Assembly (NCBI RefSeq): GCF_026930145.1
Contig: NZ_JANHOJ010000001.1
Coordinates: 186,001 to 250,000 of the forward strand
DNA length: 64,000 bases
Reading direction: 5' to 3'
Source: Bartonella sp. A05
GTDB taxonomy: Bacteria > Pseudomonadota > Alphaproteobacteria > Rhizobiales > Rhizobiaceae
The notes under the pieces are model-generated. The model saw only the letters and a list, made by a program, of their open reading frames with translations. It did no database searches and had not been told where the DNA came from. The translations under genes were made by a program, and so were the position numbers. Of this stretch, positions 8,940 to 21,446 are shown in pieces. Every line of letters starts with the position of its first letter. Positions within the stretch are counted from its first letter, which is position 1.

Positions 8940-9817
8940 TTATAACGATTTTTTAAGCGGCCAGCATTGCACTATTGACGATGCTCGTTGTGTCCCACTC
9001 AACGATCCAATTTGGACAGATTTTTTCTGTCCCATTCGGATAATATCAATAATGGTCGCTTCACCAAGCTTTTGTAATATTTGGCTTAAAATTAAAGATG
9101 AGTGATACCCAGACATCACTACAATATTACTGGGTTTTATTCATCTTATAAAAAGATATTTCTGTATCAATCACCCATTGAAAGACATGTTAGCCCCATT
9201 TCTTCATCAAATACAACTGATGAACCCGCATTCATGCAAAATAGCAATAGAAACCTGAATATACACTAGAGAAAACTGCATTGTCATATAGCCAAGATAT
9301 CAACTGCTAAATGCGCCGCTCGTAGCTGATATTCCAACAACACAAATAAAAAAGCCGTCTATTCAACAGTATCAGAAACAGTATAAGAACAAGCATTGAT
9401 GTATCTAATCAATAGCTCTTCTCATTTCTCATTAATCACCAAGTATATACCCGCAAAAGCCTTTATAATTGTGGATCATACTTGAAAATAATCGTCCAAT
9501 GCCATCCTAACAAACGACACACAATAAGTGCGATCATTTTTGATACAACAATCAGACTTTTAGCACTACATCTTTATATCAAGAGAACGAGCAACAAGCA
9601 TCCATATGACAACATAGCCTGGCATTTACAAAAAATCCCTTCACGTCGAAAATCACTCCCAGCACAACAGTCTCTTCAATTTGTTCTTTACAGCACATTC
9701 CTGTTGTCTAACCCAGCCTTTAATGAACCGTAAGAAGCCTTTACTCAATCATCCTATTCCTCTTGCTTATCCATAAATCATTTTCTTTAGCATTGAACGA
9801 ACATGATTATAACTCGC
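8940..9817 (-). pseudogene. Remnant of the phosphotransacetylase-like C-terminal domain of the malic enzyme
   Basis: Directly after the malic enzyme stop codon, minus-strand translation in shifting frames gives pieces in the right order for the regulatory phosphotransacetylase-like (PTA) domain of MaeB-type malic enzymes. At 9560-9491: CCIKNDRTYCVSFVRMALDD, resembling the family NxDRxxFxAxMVxLGDAD region. At about 9240-9169: VVFDEEMGLTCLSM, resembling the FxxDGEM region. At 9140-8940: NIVVMSGYHSSLILSQILQ, followed by LGEATIIDIIRMGQKKSVQI, matching the family GPANVLVMPxxHSA...LLxELGxxTVIGPLLxGxxKPVQI end. Several frameshifts and stops separate the pieces. Length (about 880 bp) is a little short of a complete domain. 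The match is from memory of the family, not from a search. Confidence 0.75.
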
Positions 9818-11140
9818 TCATATCGTAACCTCTGGACGTCTACTCTTCAAATCATGCTCATAAGCCCATAAATCAATATGCTTTCGCGCAACACCCGTCT
9901 CCATCGCGGCTTTTGCCACCGCGATTGAAACAACCGTAAGCAAACGTGAATCAAATGGAACGGGTATGATATAGTTTGGACCAAACTTCAATGAATGATC
10001 GCGATAAGCTTTTGCAACACTATCAGGCACCTCCTCACGCGCCAAACCTGCAATAGCTTTTGCTGCAGCAATTTTCATGCTGTCATTAATGACCGTCGCA
10101 CGGACATCAAGCGCACCACGAAATATATATGGAAAACAAAGAACATTATTAATTTGATTGGGATAATCCGATCGTCCTGTTGCCATAATAGCATCATCAC
10201 GTACTTGCAGAACGGCTTCTGGTGTAATTTCTGGATCGGGATTAGCCATAGCAAAAATGACCGGCTGAGGAGCCATTGATTTTACCATTTCTGGAGTTAG
10301 TGCACCTTTAACTGAAACCCCGAAAAACATATCAACGCCTTCCATCGCCTCAACCAGAGTGCGTTTATCCGTTTTTATGGCATGAGCAGACTTCCACTGA
10401 TTCATCCCTTCTTCACGACCTTCATAAACAACACCCTTGGTATCACATAAAATAATGTTCTCAGCCGGAAACCCCATCGCTTTAATAAGCTCAAGACAAG
10501 CAATTCCTGCAGAACCAGCACCATTACAAACTAACCGCGTATTCTTCATATCACGCCCAGTTAAATGTAAAGCATTAAGTACACCAGCAGCCACCGCAAT
10601 TGCCGTCCCATGCTGATCATCATGAAAAACAGGGATATTCATGATTTCACGCAAACGACTTTCAATTATAAAACAATCAGGCGCTTTAATGTCTTCAAGA
10701 TTAATACCACCAAAAGATGGCTCCAAATGACGAACCAGATTAATAAAACTATCCGGATCATTTATATCAATTTCCAAATCTATTGAATCAATACCCGCAA
10801 AATGCTTGAAAAGTACTGCTTTTCCTTCCATCACCGGCTTAGAGGCCAATGCACCCAAATTGCCTAAACCCAAAATAGCAGTCCCATTTGATATCACAGC
10901 AACCAGATTACCTTTTGCTGTATAGTCATAAGCCAACTCTGGATTGTCAGCAATTGCGTGAACTGGAACAGCAACTCCCGGCGAATAAGCAAGCGCTAGA
11001 TCATGCTGAGTTTCCAGAGATTTTGTAGCAATAACTGCAAGCTTTCCAGGCCGACCACGACTGTGAAAATCAAGGGCTTCTTGTTCACTTGCACTATAGA
11101 CTATTTTCTGCTTCTGCTCACTTTTTTTCATATTACTCAT
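9818..11140 (-). CDS. maeB: NADP-dependent malic enzyme, catalytic part only
   Basis: Malic enzyme decarboxylates malate to pyruvate with reduction of NAD(P). The product (440 residues) contains the complete catalytic region: AYSPGVAVP (about residues 50-60), the metal/substrate segment FHDDQHGTA, and the nucleotide-binding [13 protein letters not shown]. MaeB-type enzymes of Rhizobiales are normally about 750-770 residues, with a C-terminal phosphotransacetylase-like domain that regulates activity. Here the frame ends after [13 protein letters not shown], just where that domain should begin, and its debris lies downstream. The ATG at 11140 is placed right after TTTGGAGAGA; a second ATG lies 9 bp on. 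The catalytic half is intact and probably active, but likely without acetyl-CoA type control. Confidence 0.92.
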   Translation of the reverse strand: MSNMKKSEQKQKIVYSASEQEALDFHSRGRPGKLAVIATKSLETQHDLALAYSPGVAVPVHAIADNPELAYDYTAKGNLVAVISNGTAILGLGNLGALASKPVMEGKAVLFKHFAGIDSIDLEIDINDPDSFINLVRHLEPSFGGINLEDIKAPDCFIIESRLREIMNIPVFHDDQHGTAIAVAAGVLNALHLTGRDMKNTRLVCNGAGSAGIACLELIKAMGFPAENIILCDTKGVVYEGREEGMNQWKSAHAIKTDKRTLVEAMEGVDMFFGVSVKGALTPEMVKSMAPQPVIFAMANPDPEITPEAVLQVRDDAIMATGRSDYPNQINNVLCFPYIFRGALDVRATVINDSMKIAAAKAIAGLAREEVPDSVAKAYRDHSLKFGPNYIIPVPFDSRLLTVVSIAVAKAAMETGVARKHIDLWAYEHDLKSRRPEVTI

Positions 11141-11342
11141 TCTCTCCAAAAACAGTATAAATCCTGCTTGATAATCATGTATCGTTATTTGATTTTACAA
11201 TTTGATTCATAGGTAAAAAGTCGTTATGCTCTCCTTAGTAGTCGGCTTCATTATGCCTTTCAATCCAGAAATAATAAAGAGAAACATTGAAGTAAATAAA
11301 CAAAGAGCACAGGCTCTATATTGAAAGGAACAAACGCGTAAA

Positions 11343-14078
11343 ATGGAAAAGGAGACCGAACATAAAAATAATTTAAGCTCACAGTTTTCCTACTTATCCA
11401 GTACAGCTCAAGAGCACCTTACACCCATGATGAAGCAATATATAGAAATCAAAGCCGTTAACAGCGATTCACTGCTTTTTTATCGTATGGGTGACTTTTA
11501 TGAACTGTTTTTTAATGATGCAGTTGAAGCAGCTCAAGCTTTAGGAATCACACTTACAACACGTGGAAAACATTTAGGTGAAGATATTCCTATGTGTGGT
11601 GTTCCCGTTCATTCTGCAGATGATTATTTGCAAAAACTAATCGCTTGTGGCTATCGCGTTGCTGTCTGCGAACAAACAGAAGATCCTGCAGAAGCAAAAA
11701 AGCGCGGCTCAAAATCAATTGTTCAACGCGATGTCGTTCGTCTTGTTACCCCAGGAACTATAACAGAAGAAAAGCTCCTTGATCCAACACGCGCGAATTA
11801 TTTGATGACACTTGCCCGCATAAAAACCCGTGATGGAGAAGAATTTGCGCTTTCTTGGATTGATATTTCCACGGGTATATTTCGTGTTACAGAAAGTCAT
11901 CATGACAAACTCTTGACAGACATTATGCGTGTGGACCCACAAGAAGTAATTGTAGCAGATTCACTTTTCCATGATAAATCTCACAAATCACTTTTTAATG
12001 TCCTCGGCCGAGTTACTTCACCTCAACCAGCTAATCTCTTTGACACAGTGACTGCTGAACGCGATATTTGTCATTATTTCAAACTGTCAACTCTTGAAGG
12101 CATTGCTGATTATTCGCGCTCAGAACTTTCAGCAATTGCTGCAGCTATTCGCTATATCGAAAAAACGCAAATTACTCATCGCCCCCCTCTCATGCGACCC
12201 GAGCGCCAAAATGAAAGCGCCACTCTTTTCATTGATGCAGCTACAAGACTCAGTCTGGAACTTATTCGAACCACATCCGGCCAACGCGATGGAAGCTTAC
12301 TCAAAGCTATTGATCGTACTGTTACAGGAGGTGGTTCACGTCTCCTCATCGACCGCTTAATTTCTCCTCTAACCACTCCCACAGCCATTGATCAGCGTCT
12401 TGATTCAATCGATTTTTTTCTGCGCAATACGTCCCTAGCTGAAGCTATCAAGCTTATTTTAAAAGGAGGGCCAGACATGCCACGCGCAGTTTCACGTTTA
12501 GCTCTTGGACGAGGAGGTCCGCGTGATATAGGCGCAATCCAGCGCGGTTTTAAAATCATTCATGGATTGAATCAGCTTTTTAATGATGAATTGCTTCCCC
12601 AGGAAATCAACGATGTGCGAGAAGTGTTCTCGCACTTACCCACAGCCTTACATTGTCATCTAGAACAAGCCTTAGCAGATGATCTCCCACTTCTCAAACG
12701 TGATGGTGGATTTGTTCGCTTAAATTATCATCAAGAACTCGACGAAATGCGTAGTCTACGCGATGAATCACGCTGTGTCATTGCTAAACTTCAAGCACAA
12801 TATGCCCAAGAAACAGACATCAAAACGCTCAAAATTAAGCATAACAACATCTTAGGCTACTTCATTGAAGTCACAAGCCTACAGGCACCAGCTCTCACCA
12901 ATAGCCCGGAAGCAAAAGCACGTTTTATCCATCGGCAAACAATGGCCAATGCCATGCGTTTCACAACAACAGAACTTGCTGAACTCGAAGGCCGTATTGC
13001 TCATGCAGCGAACCACGCCTTGACGCTTGAGCTAGAAATCTTTGACTCTCTTGTTAATGAAATTACTACTCAAGTCGACTTCATTCGTAAAGCTGCTGAA
13101 GCACTGGCTACTTTGGATGTATCCATTGCTTTAGCTCATTTAGCTGAAGAACAAGGATATTGTCGTCCCAAAGTGGATAATTCACTGACCTTTAATATCA
13201 TTGCGGGACGCCATCCTGTTGTAGAACAAGCATTACGAAAGCAAGCAGAAAAACCATTCGTTGCCAATGACTGCGACTTATCTGCGCAACAAAATCATCA
13301 ATATGCAGCAATCTGGTTGTTGACTGGTCCCAATATGGGGGGAAAATCAACTTTTTTACGACAGAATGCTCTCATTGCAATTATGGCGCAAATGGGTTCC
13401 TTTGTTCCAGCTGCTTCAGCCCATATCGGTGTTGTTGATCGCTTATTTAGTCGTGTCGGTGCTTCTGACGATCTTGCGCGGGGGCGCTCTACCTTTATGA
13501 TAGAAATGGTCGAAACAGCAACCATTCTCAATCATGCCAGTAGCCATTCCCTTGTGATCCTTGATGAAATTGGACGAGGAACATCAACCTTTGATGGCCT
13601 TTCAATTGCTTGGGCTGCAGTTGAATATCTTCATGAAGTTAACCACTGTCGTGCCATTCTTGCCACACATTTTCATGAAATGACAGCACTCACTAAAAAG
13701 CTTGACCGCCTGCATAACGTAACGATGAAAGTAAAAAATTGGGATGGCGATGTTATTTTTCTTCATGAAGTCATTAAAGGAGCCGCTGACCGATCCTATG
13801 GAGTGCAAGTTGCGAAGCTCGCTGGGCTTCCTGCAGCCGTTATTACCCGTGCTACAGATGTTTTACACCAATTGGAACAAGGTGAAATAGCTGGAAAAGG
13901 ACATCAATTCATTGATGATTTGCCGCTATTTACTCTTAAAACAACACATCTCAAAAATGACGAAACAAACGAATGTTGCGCAATCAAAAAGGCTCTTAAA
14001 AATATCCATCCTGATGAATTATCGCCCAAAGATGCTTTAGAAGAACTCTATCACCTCAAACAACTTGATAAACAATGA
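11343..14078 (+). CDS. mutS: DNA mismatch repair protein MutS
   Basis: MutS recognises base mismatches and small loops and starts methyl-directed-type mismatch repair with MutL. All domains are visible in the 911 residues: mismatch-binding domain with the F-x-E motif in GDFYELFF (about residue 52), connector, lever and clamp, then the ATPase with Walker [10 protein letters not shown] (near residue 662), the [12 protein letters not shown] Walker B/signature region and the ATHFHE switch. The C-terminal tail is short. The ATG lies after AAAGGAACAAACGCGTAAA. No partner genes are adjacent; glnD, a frequent neighbour in Rhizobiales, is not present downstream. Confidence 0.97.
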   Translation: MEKETEHKNNLSSQFSYLSSTAQEHLTPMMKQYIEIKAVNSDSLLFYRMGDFYELFFNDAVEAAQALGITLTTRGKHLGEDIPMCGVPVHSADDYLQKLIACGYRVAVCEQTEDPAEAKKRGSKSIVQRDVVRLVTPGTITEEKLLDPTRANYLMTLARIKTRDGEEFALSWIDISTGIFRVTESHHDKLLTDIMRVDPQEVIVADSLFHDKSHKSLFNVLGRVTSPQPANLFDTVTAERDICHYFKLSTLEGIADYSRSELSAIAAAIRYIEKTQITHRPPLMRPERQNESATLFIDAATRLSLELIRTTSGQRDGSLLKAIDRTVTGGGSRLLIDRLISPLTTPTAIDQRLDSIDFFLRNTSLAEAIKLILKGGPDMPRAVSRLALGRGGPRDIGAIQRGFKIIHGLNQLFNDELLPQEINDVREVFSHLPTALHCHLEQALADDLPLLKRDGGFVRLNYHQELDEMRSLRDESRCVIAKLQAQYAQETDIKTLKIKHNNILGYFIEVTSLQAPALTNSPEAKARFIHRQTMANAMRFTTTELAELEGRIAHAANHALTLELEIFDSLVNEITTQVDFIRKAAEALATLDVSIALAHLAEEQGYCRPKVDNSLTFNIIAGRHPVVEQALRKQAEKPFVANDCDLSAQQNHQYAAIWLLTGPNMGGKSTFLRQNALIAIMAQMGSFVPAASAHIGVVDRLFSRVGASDDLARGRSTFMIEMVETATILNHASSHSLVILDEIGRGTSTFDGLSIAWAAVEYLHEVNHCRAILATHFHEMTALTKKLDRLHNVTMKVKNWDGDVIFLHEVIKGAADRSYGVQVAKLAGLPAAVITRATDVLHQLEQGEIAGKGHQFIDDLPLFTLKTTHLKNDETNECCAIKKALKNIHPDELSPKDALEELYHLKQLDKQ

Positions 14079-14626
14079 ACATCTTATAACACATCAAAAA
14101 TAGAATCCACTATAATTATTCACTCTATATTCTAAAGGTAGCCCACCTGAATTTCAATCTTTTGATTGTTTGATCTTCACAAACCTATTGTTTTGCTCAT
14201 TTCTGGTATTTATCGATACGATAAACGAAATAGGCCATTTTAATGAACGCATCCCTCTGTTTCATAAGAATCAAAGAAGGCACACTCTCATTATGGCTAA
14301 CGCATACCTGCAACATATATTGTTTACACTGCTTTAATATCATTCAATTTATTAGGATAAGCACAGCTTATATACAGACAAAGCTTATTGATAACCTTTT
14401 CGTAGAAGCTTGCTTATTTTTCTACGCAGTAAAAACAAAAAATATGCAAAATCCTAAAAAGCGTATCACAACATCTTTTAATTCCAAAAATCCTTAATCA
14501 GAATGGCTCAAAATAAGACGACAAAGTCTATGATTCTATTAACTCAAAATATTATAAAAAACGCAAAAGGCTCAGAAATCTTCTCTTATTCTTTTTCTTT
14601 TTCTTTCTCAAAACGCGATTCTTCAC
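14079..14626. other. Spacer between convergent mutS and ilvD
   Basis: This 548-bp AT-rich stretch shows no supported gene. One 84-codon frame (14243-14497) lacks a ribosome site and any recognisable motif. A 7-bp stem (CGTAGAA 14401-14407 with TTCTACG 14420-14426) has no U-run. A pyrimidine-rich tract of CTTTTT units lies near 14580-14608 next to the ilvD end. Confidence 0.4.
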
Positions 14627-16468
14627 TCATAAAATATTACGAACTGCACCCTTAGCGGCAGAAGTCGTCATCGCAGCATAAGCTTTAAGAGCCTTCGAAA
14701 CTTTGCGTTTACGCTCCTCAACTGGTTTCCAAGCTGCATTTCCCTTTTCTTCCATCTTGGCACGACGGCGCATAATCTCAACATCATCAACCATTATATC
14801 AATGGTACGGTTAGGAATATCAATTTCTATGATATCGCCCTCTTCCACCAGAGCAATAGCCCCTCCTTCAGCAGCCTCTGGCGAAATATGACCTATAGAT
14901 AACCCTGAAGACCCTCCAGAAAAACGGCCATCTGTCACAAGTGCACAGACCTTCCCTAACCCTTTAGATTTAAGATAGCTGGTTGGATAAAGCATTTCTT
15001 GCATTCCAGGTCCACCGCGTGGGCCTTCATACCGAATCAATACAATATCACCCGATTTAATTTGATCGGTCAAAATCGCTGAAACAGCGGAATCCTGACT
15101 TTCAAAAATCCTTGCAAAACCTTTAAAGGTTAGAATTGACTGATCAACACCTGCTGTCTTCACAATACAGCCATCTTGCGCAATATTCCCATAAAGAACC
15201 GCCAATCCTCCATCTTTTGAATAGGCATGTTCAATATCACGAATCACACCTTTTTCACGATCCAGATCAAGGGTATCATAGCGACAGAACTGACTAAATG
15301 CCTTCTGTGTTGCTATACCACCTGGTGCAGCACGATAGAATTCATGAATGGCTGTTTCATCAGTCTGTTTCACATTCCACTGATAAAGAGCCTCTTTCAT
15401 CGTTTTTGCATGCACTGTATAAGTCGATGTATCAATAAGTCCAGCTGCATCCAATTCACCTAGAAGTCCCATAATGCCACCCGCACGATGAACATCTTCC
15501 ATATGCACATTGGCAACAGCAGGCGCAACCTTGCACAAAACAGGAACATGACGCGAAAGACGATCAATATCCGCCATGGTAAAATCGACCTCACCTTCCT
15601 GTGCTGCTGCTAAAAGATGCAATACAGTATTAGTTGACCCGCCCATGGCAATATCCACAGCCATTGCATTTTCAAAAGCTTTGCGCGAAGCAATAGAACG
15701 CGGTAAAACTGTCTCATCATCTTGTTCATAATAGCGCTTGGTCAATGTCACAATTCTTCGTCCTGCTTCTTCAAAAAGCATTTGACGATCTGCATGTGTA
15801 GCCAACATTGAACCATTTCCTGGGAGAGAAAGCCCTAATGCTTCGGTAAGACAATTCATAGAATTAGCCGTAAACATTCCTGAACAAGAACCACATGTCG
15901 GACAAGCAGCCTGCTCCATTTCAAAAACTTCTTCCTCTGAATGCTGATCAGAGGCCGCAACAATCATTGCATCAACTAAATCAACGGCAATATCCTGATT
16001 TTTCCATTTAATTTTACCGGCCTCCATAGGACCACCTGAAACAAAAATCGTTGGAATATTTAACCGCAAGGAAGCCATTAACATGCCTGGCGTGATCTTG
16101 TCGCAATTAGAAATACACACAAGAGCATCCGCACAATGGGCATTGACCATATATTCAACAGAATCTGCAATAATTTCACGTGAAGGCAAAGAATAAAGCA
16201 TACCATCATGCCCCATAGCGATCCCATCATCGATTGCAATCGTATTAAATTCTTTTGCAACACCGCCAGCAGCCTCTATCTCTTGTGCCACCAGTTGTCC
16301 AAGATCTTTCAAATGGACATGCCCCGGCACAAATTGTGTAAAAGAATTTGCAATTGCAATAATGGGCTTACCAAAATCAGCATCTTTCATTCCTGTTGCA
16401 CGCCAAAGACCGCGTGCTCCAGCCATATTGCGGCCATGAGTCGATGTTCTCGAACGATAATAAGGCAT
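14627..16468 (-). CDS. ilvD: Dihydroxy-acid dehydratase
   Basis: IlvD is an iron-sulfur enzyme that dehydrates 2,3-dihydroxy-isovalerate and -methylvalerate in valine, isoleucine, leucine and pantothenate precursor synthesis. The 613-residue length is standard. Iron-sulfur and substrate motifs are intact: [12 protein letters not shown] (about residue 120), [19 protein letters not shown] (about residues 190-210), and [21 protein letters not shown] near the C-terminus. No other branched-chain amino acid gene is adjacent. In a reduced genome, retention could reflect 2-ketoisovalerate supply for pantothenate, but this is inference and needs the rest of the genome. Confidence 0.96.
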   Translation of the reverse strand: MPYYRSRTSTHGRNMAGARGLWRATGMKDADFGKPIIAIANSFTQFVPGHVHLKDLGQLVAQEIEAAGGVAKEFNTIAIDDGIAMGHDGMLYSLPSREIIADSVEYMVNAHCADALVCISNCDKITPGMLMASLRLNIPTIFVSGGPMEAGKIKWKNQDIAVDLVDAMIVAASDQHSEEEVFEMEQAACPTCGSCSGMFTANSMNCLTEALGLSLPGNGSMLATHADRQMLFEEAGRRIVTLTKRYYEQDDETVLPRSIASRKAFENAMAVDIAMGGSTNTVLHLLAAAQEGEVDFTMADIDRLSRHVPVLCKVAPAVANVHMEDVHRAGGIMGLLGELDAAGLIDTSTYTVHAKTMKEALYQWNVKQTDETAIHEFYRAAPGGIATQKAFSQFCRYDTLDLDREKGVIRDIEHAYSKDGGLAVLYGNIAQDGCIVKTAGVDQSILTFKGFARIFESQDSAVSAILTDQIKSGDIVLIRYEGPRGGPGMQEMLYPTSYLKSKGLGKVCALVTDGRFSGGSSGLSIGHISPEAAEGGAIALVEEGDIIEIDIPNRTIDIMVDDVEIMRRRAKMEEKGNAAWKPVEERKRKVSKALKAYAAMTTSAAKGAVRNIL

Positions 16469-16659
16469 GATTTTCCCCCCCTAGCATAATTCTACTTTTC
16501 TCTGCTGTGCTACAACATAATCTTAAAAATAAAGAGATTTAACGTCAAAAACAGAAAAATGCACACTATCTAGATATTCGAACATAGATTCTAAACTATT
16601 ACTGTTCGCCATAAATTTTGAACTGTACATATATAATTATGAAAAAATATATAGATCTT

Positions 16660-16735
<76 letters not shown>

Positions 16736-16862
16736 TTACAAAAAGACGAATGACTTTCCCTAAAGGAAGATAACAATCTATAGATTTTTTAGAATGAGAA
16801 AAACTCAAGATCAAGAGAAATTTATATTCGATGAAAAGAATACAACTTCCTCTTGCTTTGTC

Positions 16863-17243
16863 TTAAGCATCATCATCGTTAGAAACACCACCACCGAGGA
16901 TATCAGTCACATCGTCATCTTCATCGCCTTCATCGTGAGATAAGAATGCATCATCATCATCTCCGAGATCCACATCACTATCCCCCAAATCAGGTAAATC
17001 ATCATCTTTAGAATCGTCAATATCCTCTTCAAGTAACATGAAGGCTGACTTTTCAAGCGCTGTATCAAGTTCTTCAGCGTCAACTTCTTCTTCGTTATTA
17101 GCTTCTGCTGCCGCAACCTCAAAATAAGAGCGCGGATAAGAAAGCCCTGTATAAGGTGACACAATAGGGTCACGATTTAGATCATAAAATTTTTTCCCCG
17201 TTTCTGGGTCAACACGTTTGGTTCCAAGTTCTTGCTTTGCCAT
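16863..17243 (-). CDS. TIGR02300 family acidic protein
   Basis: This is a conserved alphaproteobacterial protein of unknown function. The N-terminal 45 residues are the conserved part: MAKQELGTKRVDPETGKKFYDLNRDPIVSPYTG, which is the TIGR02300 signature and resembles a short metal-free FYDLN motif domain. The remainder is low-complexity and highly acidic (runs of Asp and Glu, with glycine-rich end GGGVSNDDDA). It lies next to tRNA-Ala and is divergent from aroA, as in many Rhizobiales. Length is typical at 126 residues. I cannot assign a function. Confidence 0.9.
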   Translation of the reverse strand: MAKQELGTKRVDPETGKKFYDLNRDPIVSPYTGLSYPRSYFEVAAAEANNEEEVDAEELDTALEKSAFMLLEEDIDDSKDDDLPDLGDSDVDLGDDDDAFLSHDEGDEDDDVTDILGGGVSNDDDA

Positions 17244-17260
17244 GGACCGTGCCTCTTTAA

Positions 17261-19404
<2,144 letters not shown>

Positions 19405-19494
19405 AACCGTCAAGGTGATTTCAACCTAGCGCTAATTTCTCTTTAATAAAGAGAAAGGTATGGAATGACCCTATATTAACACTAACCCAGCGCC

Positions 19495-19518
19495 TATACC
19501 TTTTCCCGTAAAGGTATA
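19495..19518 (+). promoter_or_regulatory. Hairpin in the rpsA 5' leader
   Basis: TATACCTTT (19495-19503) and AAAGGTATA (19510-19518) form a perfect 9-bp stem with a 6-nt loop, ending 5 nt before the AGGAG ribosome site of rpsA. A second hairpin, TTTCTCTTTAATAAAGAGAAA, lies at about 19436-19456. S1 controls its own translation in E. coli through leader structure, so an autoregulatory element is plausible here. Confidence 0.45.
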
Positions 19519-19533
19519 TATTTAGGAGTTCTT

Positions 19534-21234
19534 ATGTCACAATACAATCCCACAACAGCGGATTTTGAAGCTCTTTTAACAGAATCATTTCAAACAAACG
19601 ATCTCAATGAAGGATCGGTTGTTAAAGGTCGCGTTATTGCAATCGAAAAAGATATGGCCATTATTGATGCTGGTCTTAAAGTAGAAGGGCGTATTCCACT
19701 TAAAGAATTTGGAACCAAAGGAAAAGATGGTTCTTTGCAAGTTGGTGACGAAGTGGAAGTTTACATTGAGCGCATTGAGAATGCGATGGGTGAAGCTGTT
19801 TTATCACGCGAAAAAGCACGCCGCGAAGAAAGTTGGATTCGTCTTGAAGAGAAATTCAATGCTGGTGCACGTGTGGACGGAGTTATCTTTAGCCAAGTTA
19901 AAGGCGGCTTTACAGTTGATCTTGATGGTGCCATTGCTTTCTTGCCACGCAGCCAAGTTGACATTCGCCCTATTCGTGATGTTGCACCTTTAATGAACAA
20001 CCCACAACCTTTTGAAATTCTGAAAATGGATCGTCGTCGTGGAAATATTGTTGTCTCACGCCGCACAGTCTTAGAAGAAAGTCGAGCTGAACAGCGTTCA
20101 GAAATCGTCCAAAACCTTGAAGAAACCCAAATTGTTGAAGGTGTTGTTAAAAATATCACTGATTATGGTGCTTTCGTTGATCTTGGTGGAATTGACGGAC
20201 TCTTGCATGTCACCGATATGGCTTGGCGGCGTGTTAACCACCCATCTGAAATCCTCACAATTGGTCAAACAATTAAAGTTCAGATTATTCGTATTAACCA
20301 AGATACTCACCGCATCTCTCTCGGAATGAAACAGCTCGAAAGTGATCCTTGGGATAGCATTAGCGCCAAATATCCAATCGGTAAAAAAATCACTGGTGCT
20401 GTCACCAACATTACTGATTACGGTGGTTTCGTTGAAATTGAACCAGGAATCGAAGGACTTATCCACGTTTCCGAAATGAGCTGGACAAAGAAAAATATCC
20501 ATCCTGGAAAACTTCTTTCTACATCACAAGAAGTGGAAGTTGTTATTCTTGAAGTTGATCCTTCTAAACGGCGTATTTCCCTTGGATTAAAACAAACATT
20601 TGAAAATCCATGGGTAGCTTTTTCTAATAAATTCCCCGTAAATTCACAAATCGAAGGAGAAGTTAAGAACAAAACAGAATTTGGTCTCTTCATCGGTCTT
20701 GAAGGTGATGTGGACGGCATGGTTCATCTTTCTGATCTTGATTGGAACCGTCCTGGTGAACAAGTTATTGATATGTACAACAAAGGTGATGTCGTTAAGG
20801 CTGTTGTTTTGGATGTTGATATTGAAAAAGAACGTATCTCTCTCGGAATTAAACAACTTTCCGATGATAAGGTAGGAGAAGCAGCAGCTTCTGGTGAATT
20901 GCGCAAAGGTGCTATCATTACCTGTGAAGTCACTGGAATTAATGATAATGGCGTTGATGTGAAATTAATTGACCATAATCTTGAAACAACCATTCGTCGT
21001 TCTGATTTAGCGCGTGATCGTGATGAACAACGCCCTGAACGTTTCTCGATTGGACAAAAAGTTGATGCCCGTATTACTGTGTTCGACAAAAAAACGCGTA
21101 AGCTTTCTGTATCCATCAAAGCTTTAGAGATTGCAGAAGAAAAAGACGCGGTTGCTCAATATGGTTCAGCGGATTCAGGTGCTTCTCTTGGTGACATCCT
21201 TGGTGCAGCTTTGAAAAAGCAAGAACAAGATTAA
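19534..21234 (+). CDS. rpsA: 30S ribosomal protein S1
   Basis: S1 is the RNA-binding ribosomal protein that brings mRNA to the 30S subunit. The 566-residue product contains six S1 (OB-fold) domains in tandem; repeats such as ITDYGAFVDLGGIDGLLHVTDM (shortened here), GLIHVSEMSW and GMVHLSDLDW mark domains 3 to 5. The ATG follows TTTAGGAGTTCTT. A strong intrinsic terminator lies 10 bp after the stop. A structured leader precedes it, suggesting autoregulation. Length and order after cmk are as expected for Rhizobiales. Confidence 0.97.
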   Translation: MSQYNPTTADFEALLTESFQTNDLNEGSVVKGRVIAIEKDMAIIDAGLKVEGRIPLKEFGTKGKDGSLQVGDEVEVYIERIENAMGEAVLSREKARREESWIRLEEKFNAGARVDGVIFSQVKGGFTVDLDGAIAFLPRSQVDIRPIRDVAPLMNNPQPFEILKMDRRRGNIVVSRRTVLEESRAEQRSEIVQNLEETQIVEGVVKNITDYGAFVDLGGIDGLLHVTDMAWRRVNHPSEILTIGQTIKVQIIRINQDTHRISLGMKQLESDPWDSISAKYPIGKKITGAVTNITDYGGFVEIEPGIEGLIHVSEMSWTKKNIHPGKLLSTSQEVEVVILEVDPSKRRISLGLKQTFENPWVAFSNKFPVNSQIEGEVKNKTEFGLFIGLEGDVDGMVHLSDLDWNRPGEQVIDMYNKGDVVKAVVLDVDIEKERISLGIKQLSDDKVGEAAASGELRKGAIITCEVTGINDNGVDVKLIDHNLETTIRRSDLARDRDEQRPERFSIGQKVDARITVFDKKTRKLSVSIKALEIAEEKDAVAQYGSADSGASLGDILGAALKKQEQD

Positions 21235-21244
21235 TCGTTCACTC

Positions 21245-21276
21245 AAGGCCGTTCATTTTTCTGACGGCCTTTTTTA
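21245..21276 (+). terminator. Intrinsic terminator after rpsA
   Basis: AAGGCCGT (21245-21252) pairs with ACGGCCTT (21264-21271) around an 11-nt loop, and a run of T follows to 21276. The hairpin starts 10 bp after the rpsA stop. Confidence 0.9.
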
Positions 21277-21446
21277 TTTCTCAATAAAATCACTATTTTG
21301 ATTCCATCAATCATTTGGTAAAAAATTCAAACACTTTTCGAATAAAAAACTTATTTTTTTCTATGAACCGCTCATTATTAGGATAAAATGCCAACAGTCT
21401 GTTTTTGAATCAATAAAAATGCTGCATAATTGCATAACAATAGAAT

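Noticed and set aside
9482-9733. 83-codon plus-strand reading frame downstream of secB
   Set aside because: It has no ribosome site or motif, and the opposite strand carries recognisable malic enzyme domain fragments.
14401-14426. 7-bp inverted repeat as a terminator for mutS
   Set aside because: Not followed by a U-run on either strand and more than 300 bp from the stop codon.
14243-14497. 84-codon plus-strand frame between mutS and ilvD
   Set aside because: No ribosome site, AT-driven composition and no recognisable family.
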